64,000 nucleotides of DNA, taken from contig JAFWZG010000040.1 of assembly GCA_017517385.1 (NCBI GenBank), positions 1 through 64,000 on the forward strand, written 5' to 3'. This document shows positions 8,217 through 16,531 of the stretch, piece after piece. This stretch comes from Akkermansia sp. (GTDB lineage: Bacteria; Verrucomicrobiota; Verrucomicrobiia; Verrucomicrobiales; Akkermansiaceae). Below the pieces are notes generated by a model that was not told where the DNA came from, searched no databases, and saw only the letters and a program-made list of their open reading frames with translations. The first letter of the stretch is position 1. Every line of letters starts with the position of its first letter. The position numbers and the translations under genes were made by a program.

Positions 8217-8969
8217 TCACAAAAGATGTCGAGCAACCTCATTCAGCCCCTTAAAAGTAAGCAGTGCATCTACAGAATCAATACCCACGTTCATATTGAA
8301 TATCAATGAGGCATCACCTCCCGTAGCCAAAACAAAAGGTCGGCTTCCGAGCTCGTCAGAAATAACATGCAACAGCTCCCTTACGAGCCCTGCGCACCCA
8401 AACAAACAACCACTTTGCATAGCCCCTACTGTATTTTGAGCCAAAGCGCGGGGAATTCCGGATAAGGAAATAGATGGCAGCAAGGCCGTTTTCTGAGAAA
8501 GAGACTGAGACATTGTAGACAAGCCAGGTGCAATACTCCCCCCCACAAACACAGGCCGGCCATCACGCTCAGACAACACATCAAAAGTAATGGCCGTCCC
8601 CAAATCCACAGCAACGCAGGGAAAGCGCCCATACAAAGCACAACCAGCTATATTAGCAATTCTATCAGCACCAAGCGTCGAGATTCCATCATACTCAAAA
8701 TCAACGAAAAGTACATCGCTCGGCTTAATAAAATGAACAAGATTGCCAAAAGCTTCAGATATTTCAGCAGCAGCAGATGGCACAACCGAACTTACCACCA
8801 CTTGGTTAAAGTCATACGCTGAAACAACACGACGAAGCTTCGAAGCAGTCAATTCGCAAGTTGGAATAATAATCTGCTCAGACAAGAGCTCACCACCACA
8901 AGAAAACATGAGTTTCGTGCGGGTGTTAGAGTTGTCTATAAGAAGCTTAAAATCTACTGCTTTATTCAT
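8217..8969 (-). CDS. coaX: Type III pantothenate kinase
   Basis: This 250-aa ASKHA-fold enzyme phosphorylates pantothenate with ATP in the first step of CoA synthesis. It shows the phosphate-1 motif [12 protein letters not shown] near the N-terminus, [10 protein letters not shown], the catalytic [12 protein letters not shown] and GGSIAPGL. The ATG at 8969 is preferred over an upstream in-frame ATG at 8993 because it puts the DNSNT motif at the usual distance from the start. It overlaps the end of the upstream glycosyltransferase gene by 8 nt (ATGAATAA), so translation is probably coupled. The first motif has Ser where most family members have Gly (DxGNT). This is minor, as the fold is otherwise complete. 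Confidence 0.93.
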   Translation of the reverse strand: MNKAVDFKLLIDNSNTRTKLMFSCGGELLSEQIIIPTCELTASKLRRVVSAYDFNQVVVSSVVPSAAAEISEAFGNLVHFIKPSDVLFVDFEYDGISTLGADRIANIAGCALYGRFPCVAVDLGTAITFDVLSERDGRPVFVGGSIAPGLSTMSQSLSQKTALLPSISLSGIPRALAQNTVGAMQSGCLFGCAGLVRELLHVISDELGSRPFVLATGGDASLIFNMNVGIDSVDALLTFKGLNEVARHLL

Positions 8970-10053
8970 ACAATAATACAGTCTCAACTGCATCCGCTAT
9001 AGTTACAGCACCTCTGCCACGATTAGCCGACACCATCGCAGTAGATAGCCTAGTCCACCCCCTTGCGCCCTCTGCCATGAGCACTTTCAATTTAGCCATA
9101 AGGTCCAAAGTGGTACGAGCGGTCACCCCGGCACCATCCAGAAGCAACAAAGCCAGATTCCCCTGCTCCTGTCCGGGCAACGCATAATTAACAATCATAG
9201 GCAAACCGGATGAATAAGCCTCAAACATTGTAGCTGCACCAGACTTACCAATGTAAAAATGGCTTCGAGAAAACAATTGTGGCATGTTATCAGTCCGTTT
9301 ACAAACGATGACTTTTTCGCTTGCAAACTGCTTTAGTTCTCTATACCTTTCACCACAAATGACAGTCACATGAGCCTCAGGATATGTAGCTATAATAGCT
9401 CGCAAATCAGACTTGACTCTATGCAATGGTGCAAAAGCTCCGTACACCAGCCTCAGCGTAGAGGGTGTAGGAGCCAAGCGCCCAGAGCGCAGCGCGAACT
9501 CACGGCGCACAGGAAAACCGGCTGCGCGCAGGCGATTAGGAGAAAGCGCATATCGCTCACTGACTTGTTTAAGGGAGTGCTCATCAGGCAAAAATATCAT
9601 AGGCGCTTTGGTTACCATCCACGGCCTGCTTATTTCCAATGAATCAGTCACAACCACAGCATAAGGCACTTTAACACGCCCCTCCTCTCGCAAATAATCT
9701 AGCATATGCGCAAAAAGTGGATATGTGCATAAAATGACATCTGGCTTCATCTCATTTACTAAAGAAGCTATACACTCAGTCACATCGCGAAGAATAGGAG
9801 CCGTTGCCTTAGCCGCCCAATCAGCCGTTGCGGTCTGGGCATAAGTAATAGCCCAAAGCCATGGCGCCGTTCGTACGCAGAACTGATAAAACTTGCGAGT
9901 TATCTCGTAAATGCGGGGATGCGTCAACTGACAACAATCCACCATTTCGATACGCCAGCCGCGCGATGCAAATTCCTGCACAAGAGCACGCCCGGCTGCA
10001 TTATGGCCCTCACCATAAGCGACACTCAAAATTAATGCTACTTTGCCAGCCAT
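8962..10053 (-). CDS. GT28-like glycosyltransferase (MGDG synthase/UgtP/MurG fold)
   Basis: This 363-aa GT-B protein has an N-terminal VAYGEGHNAAGRALV segment typical of the acceptor-side loop of MGDG synthase and UgtP families. In the C-terminal half it carries the UDP-sugar-binding block GKSGAATMFEAYSSGLPMIV. MGDG synthase-type enzymes transfer galactose or glucose to diacylglycerol; MurG acts on lipid I. The missing MurG-specific N-terminal GGTGGH motif argues for the glycolipid type. Its stop overlaps coaX. Upstream is a hairpin terminator (10077-10111), and no separate promoter is evident. Family placement is good; the sugar and acceptor are not determined. Confidence 0.82.
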   Translation of the reverse strand: MAGKVALILSVAYGEGHNAAGRALVQEFASRGWRIEMVDCCQLTHPRIYEITRKFYQFCVRTAPWLWAITYAQTATADWAAKATAPILRDVTECIASLVNEMKPDVILCTYPLFAHMLDYLREEGRVKVPYAVVVTDSLEISRPWMVTKAPMIFLPDEHSLKQVSERYALSPNRLRAAGFPVRREFALRSGRLAPTPSTLRLVYGAFAPLHRVKSDLRAIIATYPEAHVTVICGERYRELKQFASEKVIVCKRTDNMPQLFSRSHFYIGKSGAATMFEAYSSGLPMIVNYALPGQEQGNLALLLLDGAGVTARTTLDLMAKLKVLMAEGARGWTRLSTAMVSANRGRGAVTIADAVETVLLYE

Positions 10054-10076
10054 ATCATTTTGCTATCATTAAAACA

Positions 10077-10111
10077 TAAAGGCCCCGACAGGATAACTCC
10101 TGCGGGGCCTG
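10077..10111 (-). terminator. Probable terminator after the Wza-like gene
   Basis: GGCCCCG(A)CAGGA pairs with TCCTG(C)GGGGCC around a 4-nt loop. On the minus strand it is followed by the imperfect T-rich TTTATGTTTT. Confidence 0.6.
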
Positions 10112-10122
10112 AAAGCATTTAA

Positions 10123-10758
10123 CTACGGCAGAAGCCTTGAGGGACGACTCTCCCAGGCTCCTCGCTCGGGAACGAAAATCTCATCGTCAGGCCTCAATTG
10201 TATGGCTCGGTCTTTAGCGCTGAAGTAATCGTAGGTACGCGTCACACCACGTCGAGTAACTTGGATATGACGAGAACCAAACTGCGTAATATCACCGCAC
10301 TCCATGAGTGCCTGAATAAGGGTAATACCTGGACGATAGGCTACAGGACGCTTTTGAGCCACATAACCGGTCACAGTGATACGCCTCTGCATAAGAGCGG
10401 CTGTTTCATCATCATTGCCAACAATAGCCATCACAATAGGACGGGAATATATCTGCTGATCAATGTAGAGCTGGCGCACCATATCACTCAGCTGACGAGC
10501 AGTCTTACCCACCACTCGAACACGTGAGGCAAGATAAGGCAACATTACCGTGCCGTCATCATTACTTACCTGATACTCGCCATCAACATTCGGCTTATCC
10601 TCTGCGGGAATATTACGGAACACCAAACGAATGACGCCACCTCTTCTCGCGCGAGGCTCAGCCTGAACTACTTCGTCCTCGGACTGAGCACCAAGCGGCA
10701 AAGCAAGCATGAGAGCAACTGCGAAGTTGAGAATAACTACCCAAAAGTTTTTATTCAT
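10123..10758 (-). CDS. Polysaccharide biosynthesis/export protein (Wza/SLBB family, short form)
   Basis: This 211-aa protein has a signal peptide (about 1-24, ending LPLGAQS), a polysaccharide-export-like segment (about 58-110: GEYQVSNDDGTVMLPYL...ARQLSDMV) and an SLBB-like soluble domain (about 125-195: ITVTGYVAQKRPVAY...LIQALMECGD). Such proteins form or gate the outer-membrane channel for capsule or EPS. No lipobox Cys is seen, and it is much shorter than E. coli Wza (about 380 aa). It may need the separate beta-barrel protein encoded at 13070 to cross the outer membrane. It lies directly downstream of the Wzc-like kinase gene, 20 nt away. Confidence 0.85.
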   Translation of the reverse strand: MNKNFWVVILNFAVALMLALPLGAQSEDEVVQAEPRARRGGVIRLVFRNIPAEDKPNVDGEYQVSNDDGTVMLPYLASRVRVVGKTARQLSDMVRQLYIDQQIYSRPIVMAIVGNDDETAALMQRRITVTGYVAQKRPVAYRPGITLIQALMECGDITQFGSRHIQVTRRGVTRTYDYFSAKDRAIQLRPDDEIFVPERGAWESRPSRLLP

Positions 10759-10778
10759 TTGACAGTGTAAAGTTAGAA

Positions 10779-13001
10779 TTAATAGATATCTGCGGAGTCA
10801 TCAGCTACACTATTGCTATCAGAGCGAGCTGAAGCTTTAGCCGAACGAGCAGAGGACGTACTACTCTTGCGAGGTACCGGCTCCTTACGGGAAGAATCAT
10901 TAGAATAGTATGAATAGTAGGTTGTGTAGTACTGATACTGAGTATCAGCGCTGATATCTACATTATTCATTACAAGGCCCATAATCTGGCCGCCAACATT
11001 CTGAACGATAGATCTCGTACGAAGAAGCGCCTTAAGAGGCATCTTCCGCGGCTGGAGAACCACAAGCGTAGCATCAGCCTTGCTCACCAGAAGAGAAGCA
11101 TCACTCACACCAAGTACAGGTGGGGAGTCAAACAGCACAATATCAAAGCGTTTTGTTACCTCTGCAATCAAATGATCCATGCGGTGAGAACTGAGCACAC
11201 CGGAAGGGTCATTCGGCTGGGGACCAGCGGGTAAGAGATAGAGATTAGGAGTAGGAGTCTTCACAACAACATCCTTCAGCTCCATATCGCTCGTCAGATA
11301 GTTCGAAAGACCAACCTCAGAGTCAATTTCTGAGTAACGATCCAAACGGGGTCTGCGAAGGTCTGCATCAATCATAAGCGTGCTGTAGCCAGCAGATGCG
11401 AACACGTAAGCAAGGTTACAAAGTGTCGTACTCTTACCTTCACCAGCATTCGCGGATACAACAGCAAGCGTGCGTGCCTTGAAGAGAGACTTCTTAAGCT
11501 CAATATTAGTACGAAGAATTCGGTAAGCCTCAGCATCAGGGCTGTTACCATCCTGCAAAGACAGCAAACCTACATCCTGAGGAATAACGCCAAGAACAGG
11601 AAGCCCCAGATGCTTCTCAGCCTCTTCCAGTGACTTCACAGAAGTATCAAAGTAATTGAATACAACTGCAACAACAAGACCAAGAATTACACCAACAACG
11701 GCACCAACAACAAGATTAAGCTTATAGTTAGGACTACTGGGCACCGCGGCAGCAATGGGATTACTATAGATTTCGATTGTCTGACGAGGAGCCATCATTC
11801 GCATGCGATCTACAATATAGTCATTCTCAAGCCTGTCATAACGAGCTTTTTCAGCACTATACTCCTGAAGTGCAGCAAGAACCTTTTGATCCTCCAAAGT
11901 CTTTTCTCGAAGGCGATTACGAGCCTCACGAATGCGAGTTTCAAGATTACTCAGCTCAGAACGCTTCACTGAAAGCTGATCCTGCATAGCGTCACGCATA
12001 CCTACGAGTTCAGCGAAAAGCTGAGCCTGGGTCGCACGATGCTGCTCATCAAGACTCTTCAGCACAGGGTGCGCTACACCATATCCACTTATAATCTTCT
12101 GATTTCGAGTCTCCTCCTCCTCACGAAAAGCCTCATGAAGCTCGCGAACACGAGCAGAACTGTAAGATTCTGCAGAAAGCAAGCCGGTTCGAGTCACATA
12201 GCTAAGAAGCTCCTCGTCCTTAAGAGTCTGAAGCTGAGATACGTGAACGGTCATCTGAGCGATCTCGGACTCCAGAGTAAGGCGAGAATTATTAAGCTGG
12301 TTCATTTCCTGCTCTTCAGCAGCAGTTGACACCGGCATGCCGGTACCGTTCTGATTCCAGATACCCTGCAAATATCTGCCGGAGCGAATATACTGGCGCA
12401 CAACGTCAGCTTTACGCTCAAGCTCATCCTGGCGAGAGCGAAGCACCTCATAACGCTTGCTGATAACCTCATTAATCAAAGCATTTTCTTTCTCTTCGCG
12501 AACCTCCTTGTAACACAGAGCAACAGCCTCACAGATGCGCTGGGCAACACGAGGATCAGAGTGAGTCACAAAGACATCGACAAGATTTGTACCCATAACG
12601 GGCTCAACCTTTACAATATCAGCGATGATAGCTGCAGCCATTTGTTCGTTCACTTGCCATTCATTGGGCAAGTCAAGCTTGTTGGCTACAGCAATCAAAT
12701 TCTGCTCAGAGATGAGAAGCTCGAACTGAGTCGCCATGTAATCGTAACCTGACGCGTCAGTCTGAATCGGGTTCACATCGGACCCGACAGCAAGATTTAT
12801 CAAATCACGAGGCAGCTTAATTTCAAAACGCATATTACTGGTATACTGAGGCGTCATCAATTTTGTGATGAGTGCGCAACTCAGAAACACCAAGAAGAAG
12901 ACAAGCATGGCCTCTTTCCATCTCGTCCTCAGAATCTGCAAATAATCCTGTGCATGAAGCACAGCCTCGGTCCTTCTCTCCTCGATACTTAACTCGGCCA
13001 T
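10779..13001 (-). CDS. Polysaccharide co-polymerase with BY-kinase domain (Wzc-like)
   Basis: This 740-aa protein has a Wzz chain-length domain between two membrane helices (about 33-52 and 428-450) with a long periplasmic coiled coil between them (about 180-390). A cytoplasmic tyrosine kinase follows, with Walker A NAGEGKSTT, Walker A' MIDADLRRPR and Walker B IVLFDSPP. The C-terminus carries a Tyr cluster (QYQYYTTYYSYY) for autophosphorylation and a Ser-rich tail. It controls polymer length and export with the Wza-like protein encoded downstream. The Tyr cluster is unusually dense, nine tyrosines within about 16 residues. The kinase and co-polymerase are fused as in Proteobacteria, not split as in Firmicutes. 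Confidence 0.93.
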   Translation of the reverse strand: MAELSIEERRTEAVLHAQDYLQILRTRWKEAMLVFFLVFLSCALITKLMTPQYTSNMRFEIKLPRDLINLAVGSDVNPIQTDASGYDYMATQFELLISEQNLIAVANKLDLPNEWQVNEQMAAAIIADIVKVEPVMGTNLVDVFVTHSDPRVAQRICEAVALCYKEVREEKENALINEVISKRYEVLRSRQDELERKADVVRQYIRSGRYLQGIWNQNGTGMPVSTAAEEQEMNQLNNSRLTLESEIAQMTVHVSQLQTLKDEELLSYVTRTGLLSAESYSSARVRELHEAFREEEETRNQKIISGYGVAHPVLKSLDEQHRATQAQLFAELVGMRDAMQDQLSVKRSELSNLETRIREARNRLREKTLEDQKVLAALQEYSAEKARYDRLENDYIVDRMRMMAPRQTIEIYSNPIAAAVPSSPNYKLNLVVGAVVGVILGLVVAVVFNYFDTSVKSLEEAEKHLGLPVLGVIPQDVGLLSLQDGNSPDAEAYRILRTNIELKKSLFKARTLAVVSANAGEGKSTTLCNLAYVFASAGYSTLMIDADLRRPRLDRYSEIDSEVGLSNYLTSDMELKDVVVKTPTPNLYLLPAGPQPNDPSGVLSSHRMDHLIAEVTKRFDIVLFDSPPVLGVSDASLLVSKADATLVVLQPRKMPLKALLRTRSIVQNVGGQIMGLVMNNVDISADTQYQYYTTYYSYYSNDSSRKEPVPRKSSTSSARSAKASARSDSNSVADDSADIY

Positions 13002-13015
13002 TTTATTTCTAGCGA

Positions 13016-13056
13016 TAAAAAGGGTGGAACTTATGTATTAACAAAAGTTCCACCCC
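13016..13056 (-). terminator. Terminator/attenuator between the barrel gene and the Wzc-like gene
   Basis: GGGTGGAACTT pairs with AAGTTCCACCC and is followed on the minus strand by TTTTTAT. It lies inside a same-strand gene series, so partial read-through would lower kinase expression relative to the barrel. Confidence 0.75.
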
Positions 13057-13069
13057 TGATATATAAATA

Positions 13070-14254
13070 TTAGAAACTATAGCTTACACCGGCTGAAACT
13101 CGATTTCGCTCGTAGGAACCATAGTAGCCATCAGCATCGTAATGGATATAGTTCACATTACCAGTGAGATTCTCGGTAAAGCGATAACGCATACCAACAG
13201 ACACACTCCAATAGGTCGAACCATAGCTGGAACTAGCAAGATCCCCATCTTCATGCTGGGAATCATACAGACTCAGACCTCCGATAAAGGTGACGCGATG
13301 AGTGTATGCATACTCAAGGCTAACACCTGCACGCCACGTTGCAACTGTTCGATAGTTAACACCACCCACATAGGAATCAACATTCTCGTTGGAATATGCA
13401 ACATAAGCCTTTGCGCTAAGACCCTCAGCAAGAGCGCGTCTGTAAGAGAAGTCGAGAGTGGGGCTCACACGGCTCCAGCCATCCACCATCTTCAGCTGAG
13501 CACCAAGAGCAAGAGACAGAGAAGAAATCGGGCTCAGGCAGTGATTCACGCTTCCATTGAAGAAGAAGCTTTCAGAATCCTCACCCTCCTGACGATCTTC
13601 AATACGATAGCTCACATTGGCACCGTACGTAGTACGCTCAGATGCCTTATAAGAAAGACCGGTACCAAGCGTAAGATACTGGCGGTCGTCATTGTAGGAA
13701 TTATCACTGTATACAAAACCACCGTAAGCCAGATTGAGATTCCAAGACCAACGAGCGTCGATAGCCTGAGAATACACATTGGAGATATTCCAGTTGAGAG
13801 AGGAACCCCAGCAATCAGCAGCGGAGTAAAGATTACCATATTCAGGCTCGGGAGAGTACCTCAGATTCATACGGCAGCTGTATACGCTACCGCGTTCGAA
13901 GGAGTGAGTCAGGCTAGCACCAAGCGTAATATCAGAGAAGTAGCGATCATCTACACCGTTAGCATCCTTATTATAAAGCTGAGCACCGATTTGAGCGTTG
14001 TAGGTAAGCTTCGTAACGGACTCGTAGTCAGCATAAGACATACCAACGCCAAAACGAACAAACTCACCAGACTTCTGATTCCTTACAGAACAGTTCACAT
14101 TATCGTCATAGCCAACATTTACATATGCATTGTAACGCATAGCATATGACTCAGGCACACCGATAGACGGAGCCGTATCAAACAGAGAGAAACCATATGC
14201 AGCAGGAGCAAGAGCCCCCGTCAGCAGCAGTACTTTATAAATAGTAGATTTCAT
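13070..14254 (-). CDS. Outer-membrane beta-barrel protein of the polysaccharide export locus
   Basis: 394 aa from the ATG at 14254, which directly starts a clean signal peptide (MKSTIYKVLLLTGALAPAAYG). The rest is a series of amphipathic beta strands with alternating aromatic and polar residues. It ends in GVSYSF, the C-terminal Phe signature for BAM-dependent outer-membrane proteins. Proteins of this kind occur beside Wza/Wzc homologues and are usually annotated as outer-membrane beta-barrel (BBP2-like). Here it could supply the outer-membrane pore that the short Wza-like protein lacks. An in-frame ATG 27 nt upstream is less likely because it adds charged residues before the signal peptide. 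Confidence 0.82.
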   Translation of the reverse strand: MKSTIYKVLLLTGALAPAAYGFSLFDTAPSIGVPESYAMRYNAYVNVGYDDNVNCSVRNQKSGEFVRFGVGMSYADYESVTKLTYNAQIGAQLYNKDANGVDDRYFSDITLGASLTHSFERGSVYSCRMNLRYSPEPEYGNLYSAADCWGSSLNWNISNVYSQAIDARWSWNLNLAYGGFVYSDNSYNDDRQYLTLGTGLSYKASERTTYGANVSYRIEDRQEGEDSESFFFNGSVNHCLSPISSLSLALGAQLKMVDGWSRVSPTLDFSYRRALAEGLSAKAYVAYSNENVDSYVGGVNYRTVATWRAGVSLEYAYTHRVTFIGGLSLYDSQHEDGDLASSSYGSTYWSVSVGMRYRFTENLTGNVNYIHYDADGYYGSYERNRVSAGVSYSF

Positions 14255-14283
14255 ATTTATTCTCTTGGTACAATTATCCAAAA

Positions 14284-14799
14284 TTAACGGCCAGGGCTGG
14301 CATCATTGGGGGTAACAAGCACATCAGGAGTGTGCGTGATTACATCTACTCCACGAATAAGCTCGTTAATTGTAGCCTCAGCCACACCTTCAGCCAGAGA
14401 AGCCTGATAAAGTGCGTTCAGCATATCAAAAAGCTCCTGAGGAATCTCAGGATGAGCCGTCGGTTCATCCTTACTGTTCTTACCACTGTTATAGGTACGA
14501 ACATAGGAAGAGAAGTTACCCTTCAAATCAGGGCGTGCCATCAGCACAGCACGGAAAATGGAAGCACACTCATTCGGAGTCCATGTCGTACGCTGATTAA
14601 TTACCTCAGCATAAATAGACACAGCCTCCTGAGGTTCAGCCTTTACTGCTTCATAAACAGCCAAACAGATAGCCCCGAGAGAAACACGAGAATCAGCAGC
14701 AGCAAGAGCCACTGCATTATCCTTTGCGGAGCCAGCGTAAGATGCAGGAACGGCAACAATTCCTGCCAGCATCAACATTGCTAAGTGTACAGTCTTCAT
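14284..14799 (-). CDS. Exported helical protein of unknown function, first gene of the export locus
   Basis: About 171 aa from the ATG at 14799, which opens a signal peptide (MKTVHLAMLMLAGIVAVPASYAG). The mature part is mostly helical and periplasmic, with no recognised domain. It includes AICLAVYEAVKAEPQEAVSIYAEVINQR, which resembles a single TPR-like or ANTH-like helix pair. It lies 30 nt upstream of the barrel gene and 24 nt downstream of tRNA-Gly(UCC), with no terminator between, so tRNA and mRNA may share a transcript. A much longer upstream-extended frame is rejected because it runs through the tRNA gene. The role is presumably in polysaccharide export, by location only. Confidence 0.75.
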   Translation of the reverse strand: MKTVHLAMLMLAGIVAVPASYAGSAKDNAVALAAADSRVSLGAICLAVYEAVKAEPQEAVSIYAEVINQRTTWTPNECASIFRAVLMARPDLKGNFSSYVRTYNSGKNSKDEPTAHPEIPQELFDMLNALYQASLAEGVAEATINELIRGVDVITHTPDVLVTPNDASPGR

Positions 14800-14823
14800 A
14801 TAGGTCAAGATTTTTGTTGGAAG

Positions 14824-14894
14824 AGCGGGTAGCGGGAATCGAACCTGCATGATCAGCTTGGAAGGCTGGAGCTTTACCATTAAGCTATACCCGC
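14824..14894 (-). tRNA. tRNA-Gly (anticodon UCC)
   Basis: 71-nt cloverleaf on the minus strand with acceptor GCGGGTA/TACCCGC, loop CTTCCAA (anticodon TCC), T-arm GGTTCGATTCC and discriminator T. The CCA end is not encoded. It reads GGN Gly codons. No terminator follows before the gene at 14799. Confidence 0.95.
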
Positions 14895-14912
14895 AATTGC
14901 TCTCTGCGCTGT

Positions 14913-14940
14913 ATTCTACATCATTTATTGAATAACGCAA
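14913..14940 (-). promoter_or_regulatory. Promoter of tRNA-Gly(UCC) and possibly the export locus
   Basis: Minus strand TTGCGT (14940-14935), 16-nt spacer, TAGAAT (14918-14913). It is back to back with the tRNA-Gly(CCC) promoter. Confidence 0.65.
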
Positions 14941-14979
14941 GTCTAAAATGAAAAAAAATACATTTTTTTTATTTTCCAC

Positions 14980-15008
14980 TTGACTTTTTTTACTATATTA
15001 CGTATACT
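14980..15008 (+). promoter_or_regulatory. Promoter of tRNA-Gly(CCC)
   Basis: TTGACT (14980-14985), 17-nt spacer, TATACT (15003-15008), preceded by an A/T-rich tract (14950-14975) resembling an UP element. Confidence 0.85.
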
Positions 15009-15024
15009 CGCGCCGCATTCTGAT

Positions 15025-15095
15025 GCGGGCGTCGTTCAATGGTAGGACGCGTGCTTCCCAAGCATGAGACACGGGTTCGATTCCCGTCGCCCGTA
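15025..15095 (+). tRNA. tRNA-Gly (anticodon CCC)
   Basis: 71-nt cloverleaf with acceptor GCGGGCG/CGCCCGT (terminal G-U), anticodon loop TTCCCAA, T-arm GGTTCGATTCC and discriminator A. The CCA end is not encoded. It reads GGG codons and is followed by a strong terminator. Confidence 0.95.
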
Positions 15096-15101
15096 CTTCC
15101 G

Positions 15102-15139
15102 AAATCTTCGGTCGAGTCTACTCAACCGAAGATTTTTCT
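15102..15139 (+). terminator. Terminator of tRNA-Gly(CCC)
   Basis: AATCTTCGGTyGAGT pairs with ACTCaACCGAAGATT, followed by TTTTCTTT. Confidence 0.88.
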
Positions 15140-15180
15140 TTAACTTTCCCGTATTTTTCTGTCTCCATCAAGATATTCTC

Positions 15181-15209
15181 TTGACAAGAGGCGAAAAATT
15201 GTTTAACTT
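15181..15209 (+). promoter_or_regulatory. Promoter of the membrane-protein pair and possibly gatCA-thiD
   Basis: TTGACA (15181-15186), 17-nt spacer, TAACTT (15204-15209). Predicted leader is about 30 nt. Confidence 0.65.
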
Positions 15210-15245
15210 TTCCTTACGAATTACAGTCATCTCAAAGGGTATACT

Positions 15246-15881
15246 ATGCCTACAGTAGATACAAGACCGCAGCCACCATACCGCCAAATGGAACTCGATC
15301 CCCGGACGGCGGATGGTTCCTTACACTCTCCCGAACGCGTAAGGGAGCAGGTAGAAAAACTGCGCATGCAGGCAGAAATCTATGAACAGCAGCGGCTTCA
15401 ATCCGAAAACCAAAGCCGTGAGCTAGAGCAAAGCACCTTACGCAAAGCTCGTTTCAACGCCGAGTTAAATGACATCGGCACGAGGATTCATAACTCTGTA
15501 CGCCGCATTGAACGCGAGCTAGAGTCCATGAACAAAGAGCAGCAGGAATTGGAGCACGTGTGTGACTGTTTCCGCAGGCACCTCCAGATTCTTTCCGCAC
15601 TTCAGCCGGAAATCTGGTCAGCTGAAGGCCTCTCTGAGAGGCTGAGAGAAGCACAGCCCAAGCTGGATCGTGCTGAAAATGATTTCAGTGAAGCGTACGC
15701 ATACGGTAACAAATACCGCCACACTGATGTACTACTCACGCGCCCGGGCGAGACACCGGCGCATAAATTAACTTGGAAGAATCTTAAGGAAGAAATGGCT
15801 AAGGGCCTTGCTTTCCATCTTCCTCTTTTCCTGCTGATTCTCATCAGTTGGGTCACGTATATTCTCATCTCCACCCCCTGA
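15246..15881 (+). CDS. Coiled-coil protein with a C-terminal membrane anchor, unknown function
   Basis: This 211-aa protein has no signal peptide. A Pro-rich N-terminus (about 1-30) is followed by a long heptad-rich coiled coil (about 31-150). A conserved-looking segment with VLLTRPGETPAHKLTWKNLKEEM follows, then a single C-terminal transmembrane helix (about 188-209: FHLPLFLLILISWVTYIL). The topology is that of a tail-anchored cytoplasmic coiled coil. The next gene starts 12 nt after its stop and has a similar plan, charged helix then terminal membrane segment, so they may form a heteromeric membrane complex. I do not recognise the family. Confidence 0.72.
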   Translation: MPTVDTRPQPPYRQMELDPRTADGSLHSPERVREQVEKLRMQAEIYEQQRLQSENQSRELEQSTLRKARFNAELNDIGTRIHNSVRRIERELESMNKEQQELEHVCDCFRRHLQILSALQPEIWSAEGLSERLREAQPKLDRAENDFSEAYAYGNKYRHTDVLLTRPGETPAHKLTWKNLKEEMAKGLAFHLPLFLLILISWVTYILISTP

Positions 15882-15892
15882 CAATTACACGT

Positions 15893-16198
15893 ATGGCAAG
15901 AGACCGCTTAAGACGGCAGAACGAAATTGACCGATTGGAACAGCAGGCCCGCCGCAGCCGTGAGCAGGAACTGCGTAACAGGCGTGACTATTATGAGGAC
16001 ACGTGGGCCCGGCCGGAAAACACGCTTGGCCCGAACGAAGAGGTCATGGAAAAACGTCGCCGCCGCAAACACGTTGTCGTTGCTTCCGGTTCGAGCCGAT
16101 CTCATAATATATTAGGTGAAAATATCGCGATGCTTATTGGTCTCGTGATTTGCATCATCGCTCTTTACCATATCTGCCTTTACGTTCTTAACCAGTAA
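15893..16198 (+). CDS. Small tail-anchored membrane protein, unknown function
   Basis: 101 aa from the ATG at 15893. An upstream in-frame ATG inside the preceding gene is rejected because MARDRLRRQNEI starts a coherent charged helix right after the previous stop. Residues 1-65 are strongly basic/acidic and helical (RLEQQARRSREQELRNRR), and residues about 76-99 form one transmembrane helix. It sits between the coiled-coil gene and gatC, which starts 20 nt later, so it is probably in the same transcript. The family is not recognised. Confidence 0.68.
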   Translation: MARDRLRRQNEIDRLEQQARRSREQELRNRRDYYEDTWARPENTLGPNEEVMEKRRRRKHVVVASGSSRSHNILGENIAMLIGLVICIIALYHICLYVLNQ

Positions 16199-16218
16199 TC
16201 CCCACCCGGACAGCCGCC

Positions 16219-16515
16219 ATGGACACACCTTCCATTGATGTTGCATACATTGCTAGGCTCGCCAAGCTTGCTCTCACCCCCGAAGAGACATCACGTTTCT
16301 CAGAAGACTTAAACCAGGTGCTCCGCTATGTAGCCCAGCTGGAGCAGTGGGACACCTCAGAGGTGGAGCCCATGTACCATCCGCTTCCGGTATTTGATGC
16401 AGTGCGCGAGGATATCCCGGGCACCAGCCTGAGCAACAGCGCAGCCGTGGCGAACGCCCCTGCGGAAGAAGATGGCCAGTTCCGTGTACCTAAAGTTGTA
16501 GAATCTGCCCACTAA
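16219..16515 (+). CDS. gatC: Asp-tRNA(Asn)/Glu-tRNA(Gln) amidotransferase subunit C
   Basis: This 98-aa GatC stabilises the GatA-GatB contact in the enzyme that amidates misacylated Glu-tRNA(Gln) or Asp-tRNA(Asn). Family features are VAYIARLAKLALTPEETSRFSEDLNQVLRYV-type N-terminal helices, with LARLAKLAL-like spacing, and the C-terminal R(E)DIPG...FRVPKVVE. Length is normal. gatA follows 16 nt later. gatB is not in the window, so the operon is split. Its presence implies the organism uses the indirect route for at least one amide tRNA. Confidence 0.95.
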   Translation: MDTPSIDVAYIARLAKLALTPEETSRFSEDLNQVLRYVAQLEQWDTSEVEPMYHPLPVFDAVREDIPGTSLSNSAAVANAPAEEDGQFRVPKVVESAH

Positions 16516-16531
16516 CCTCCCCTTCCCTGCC

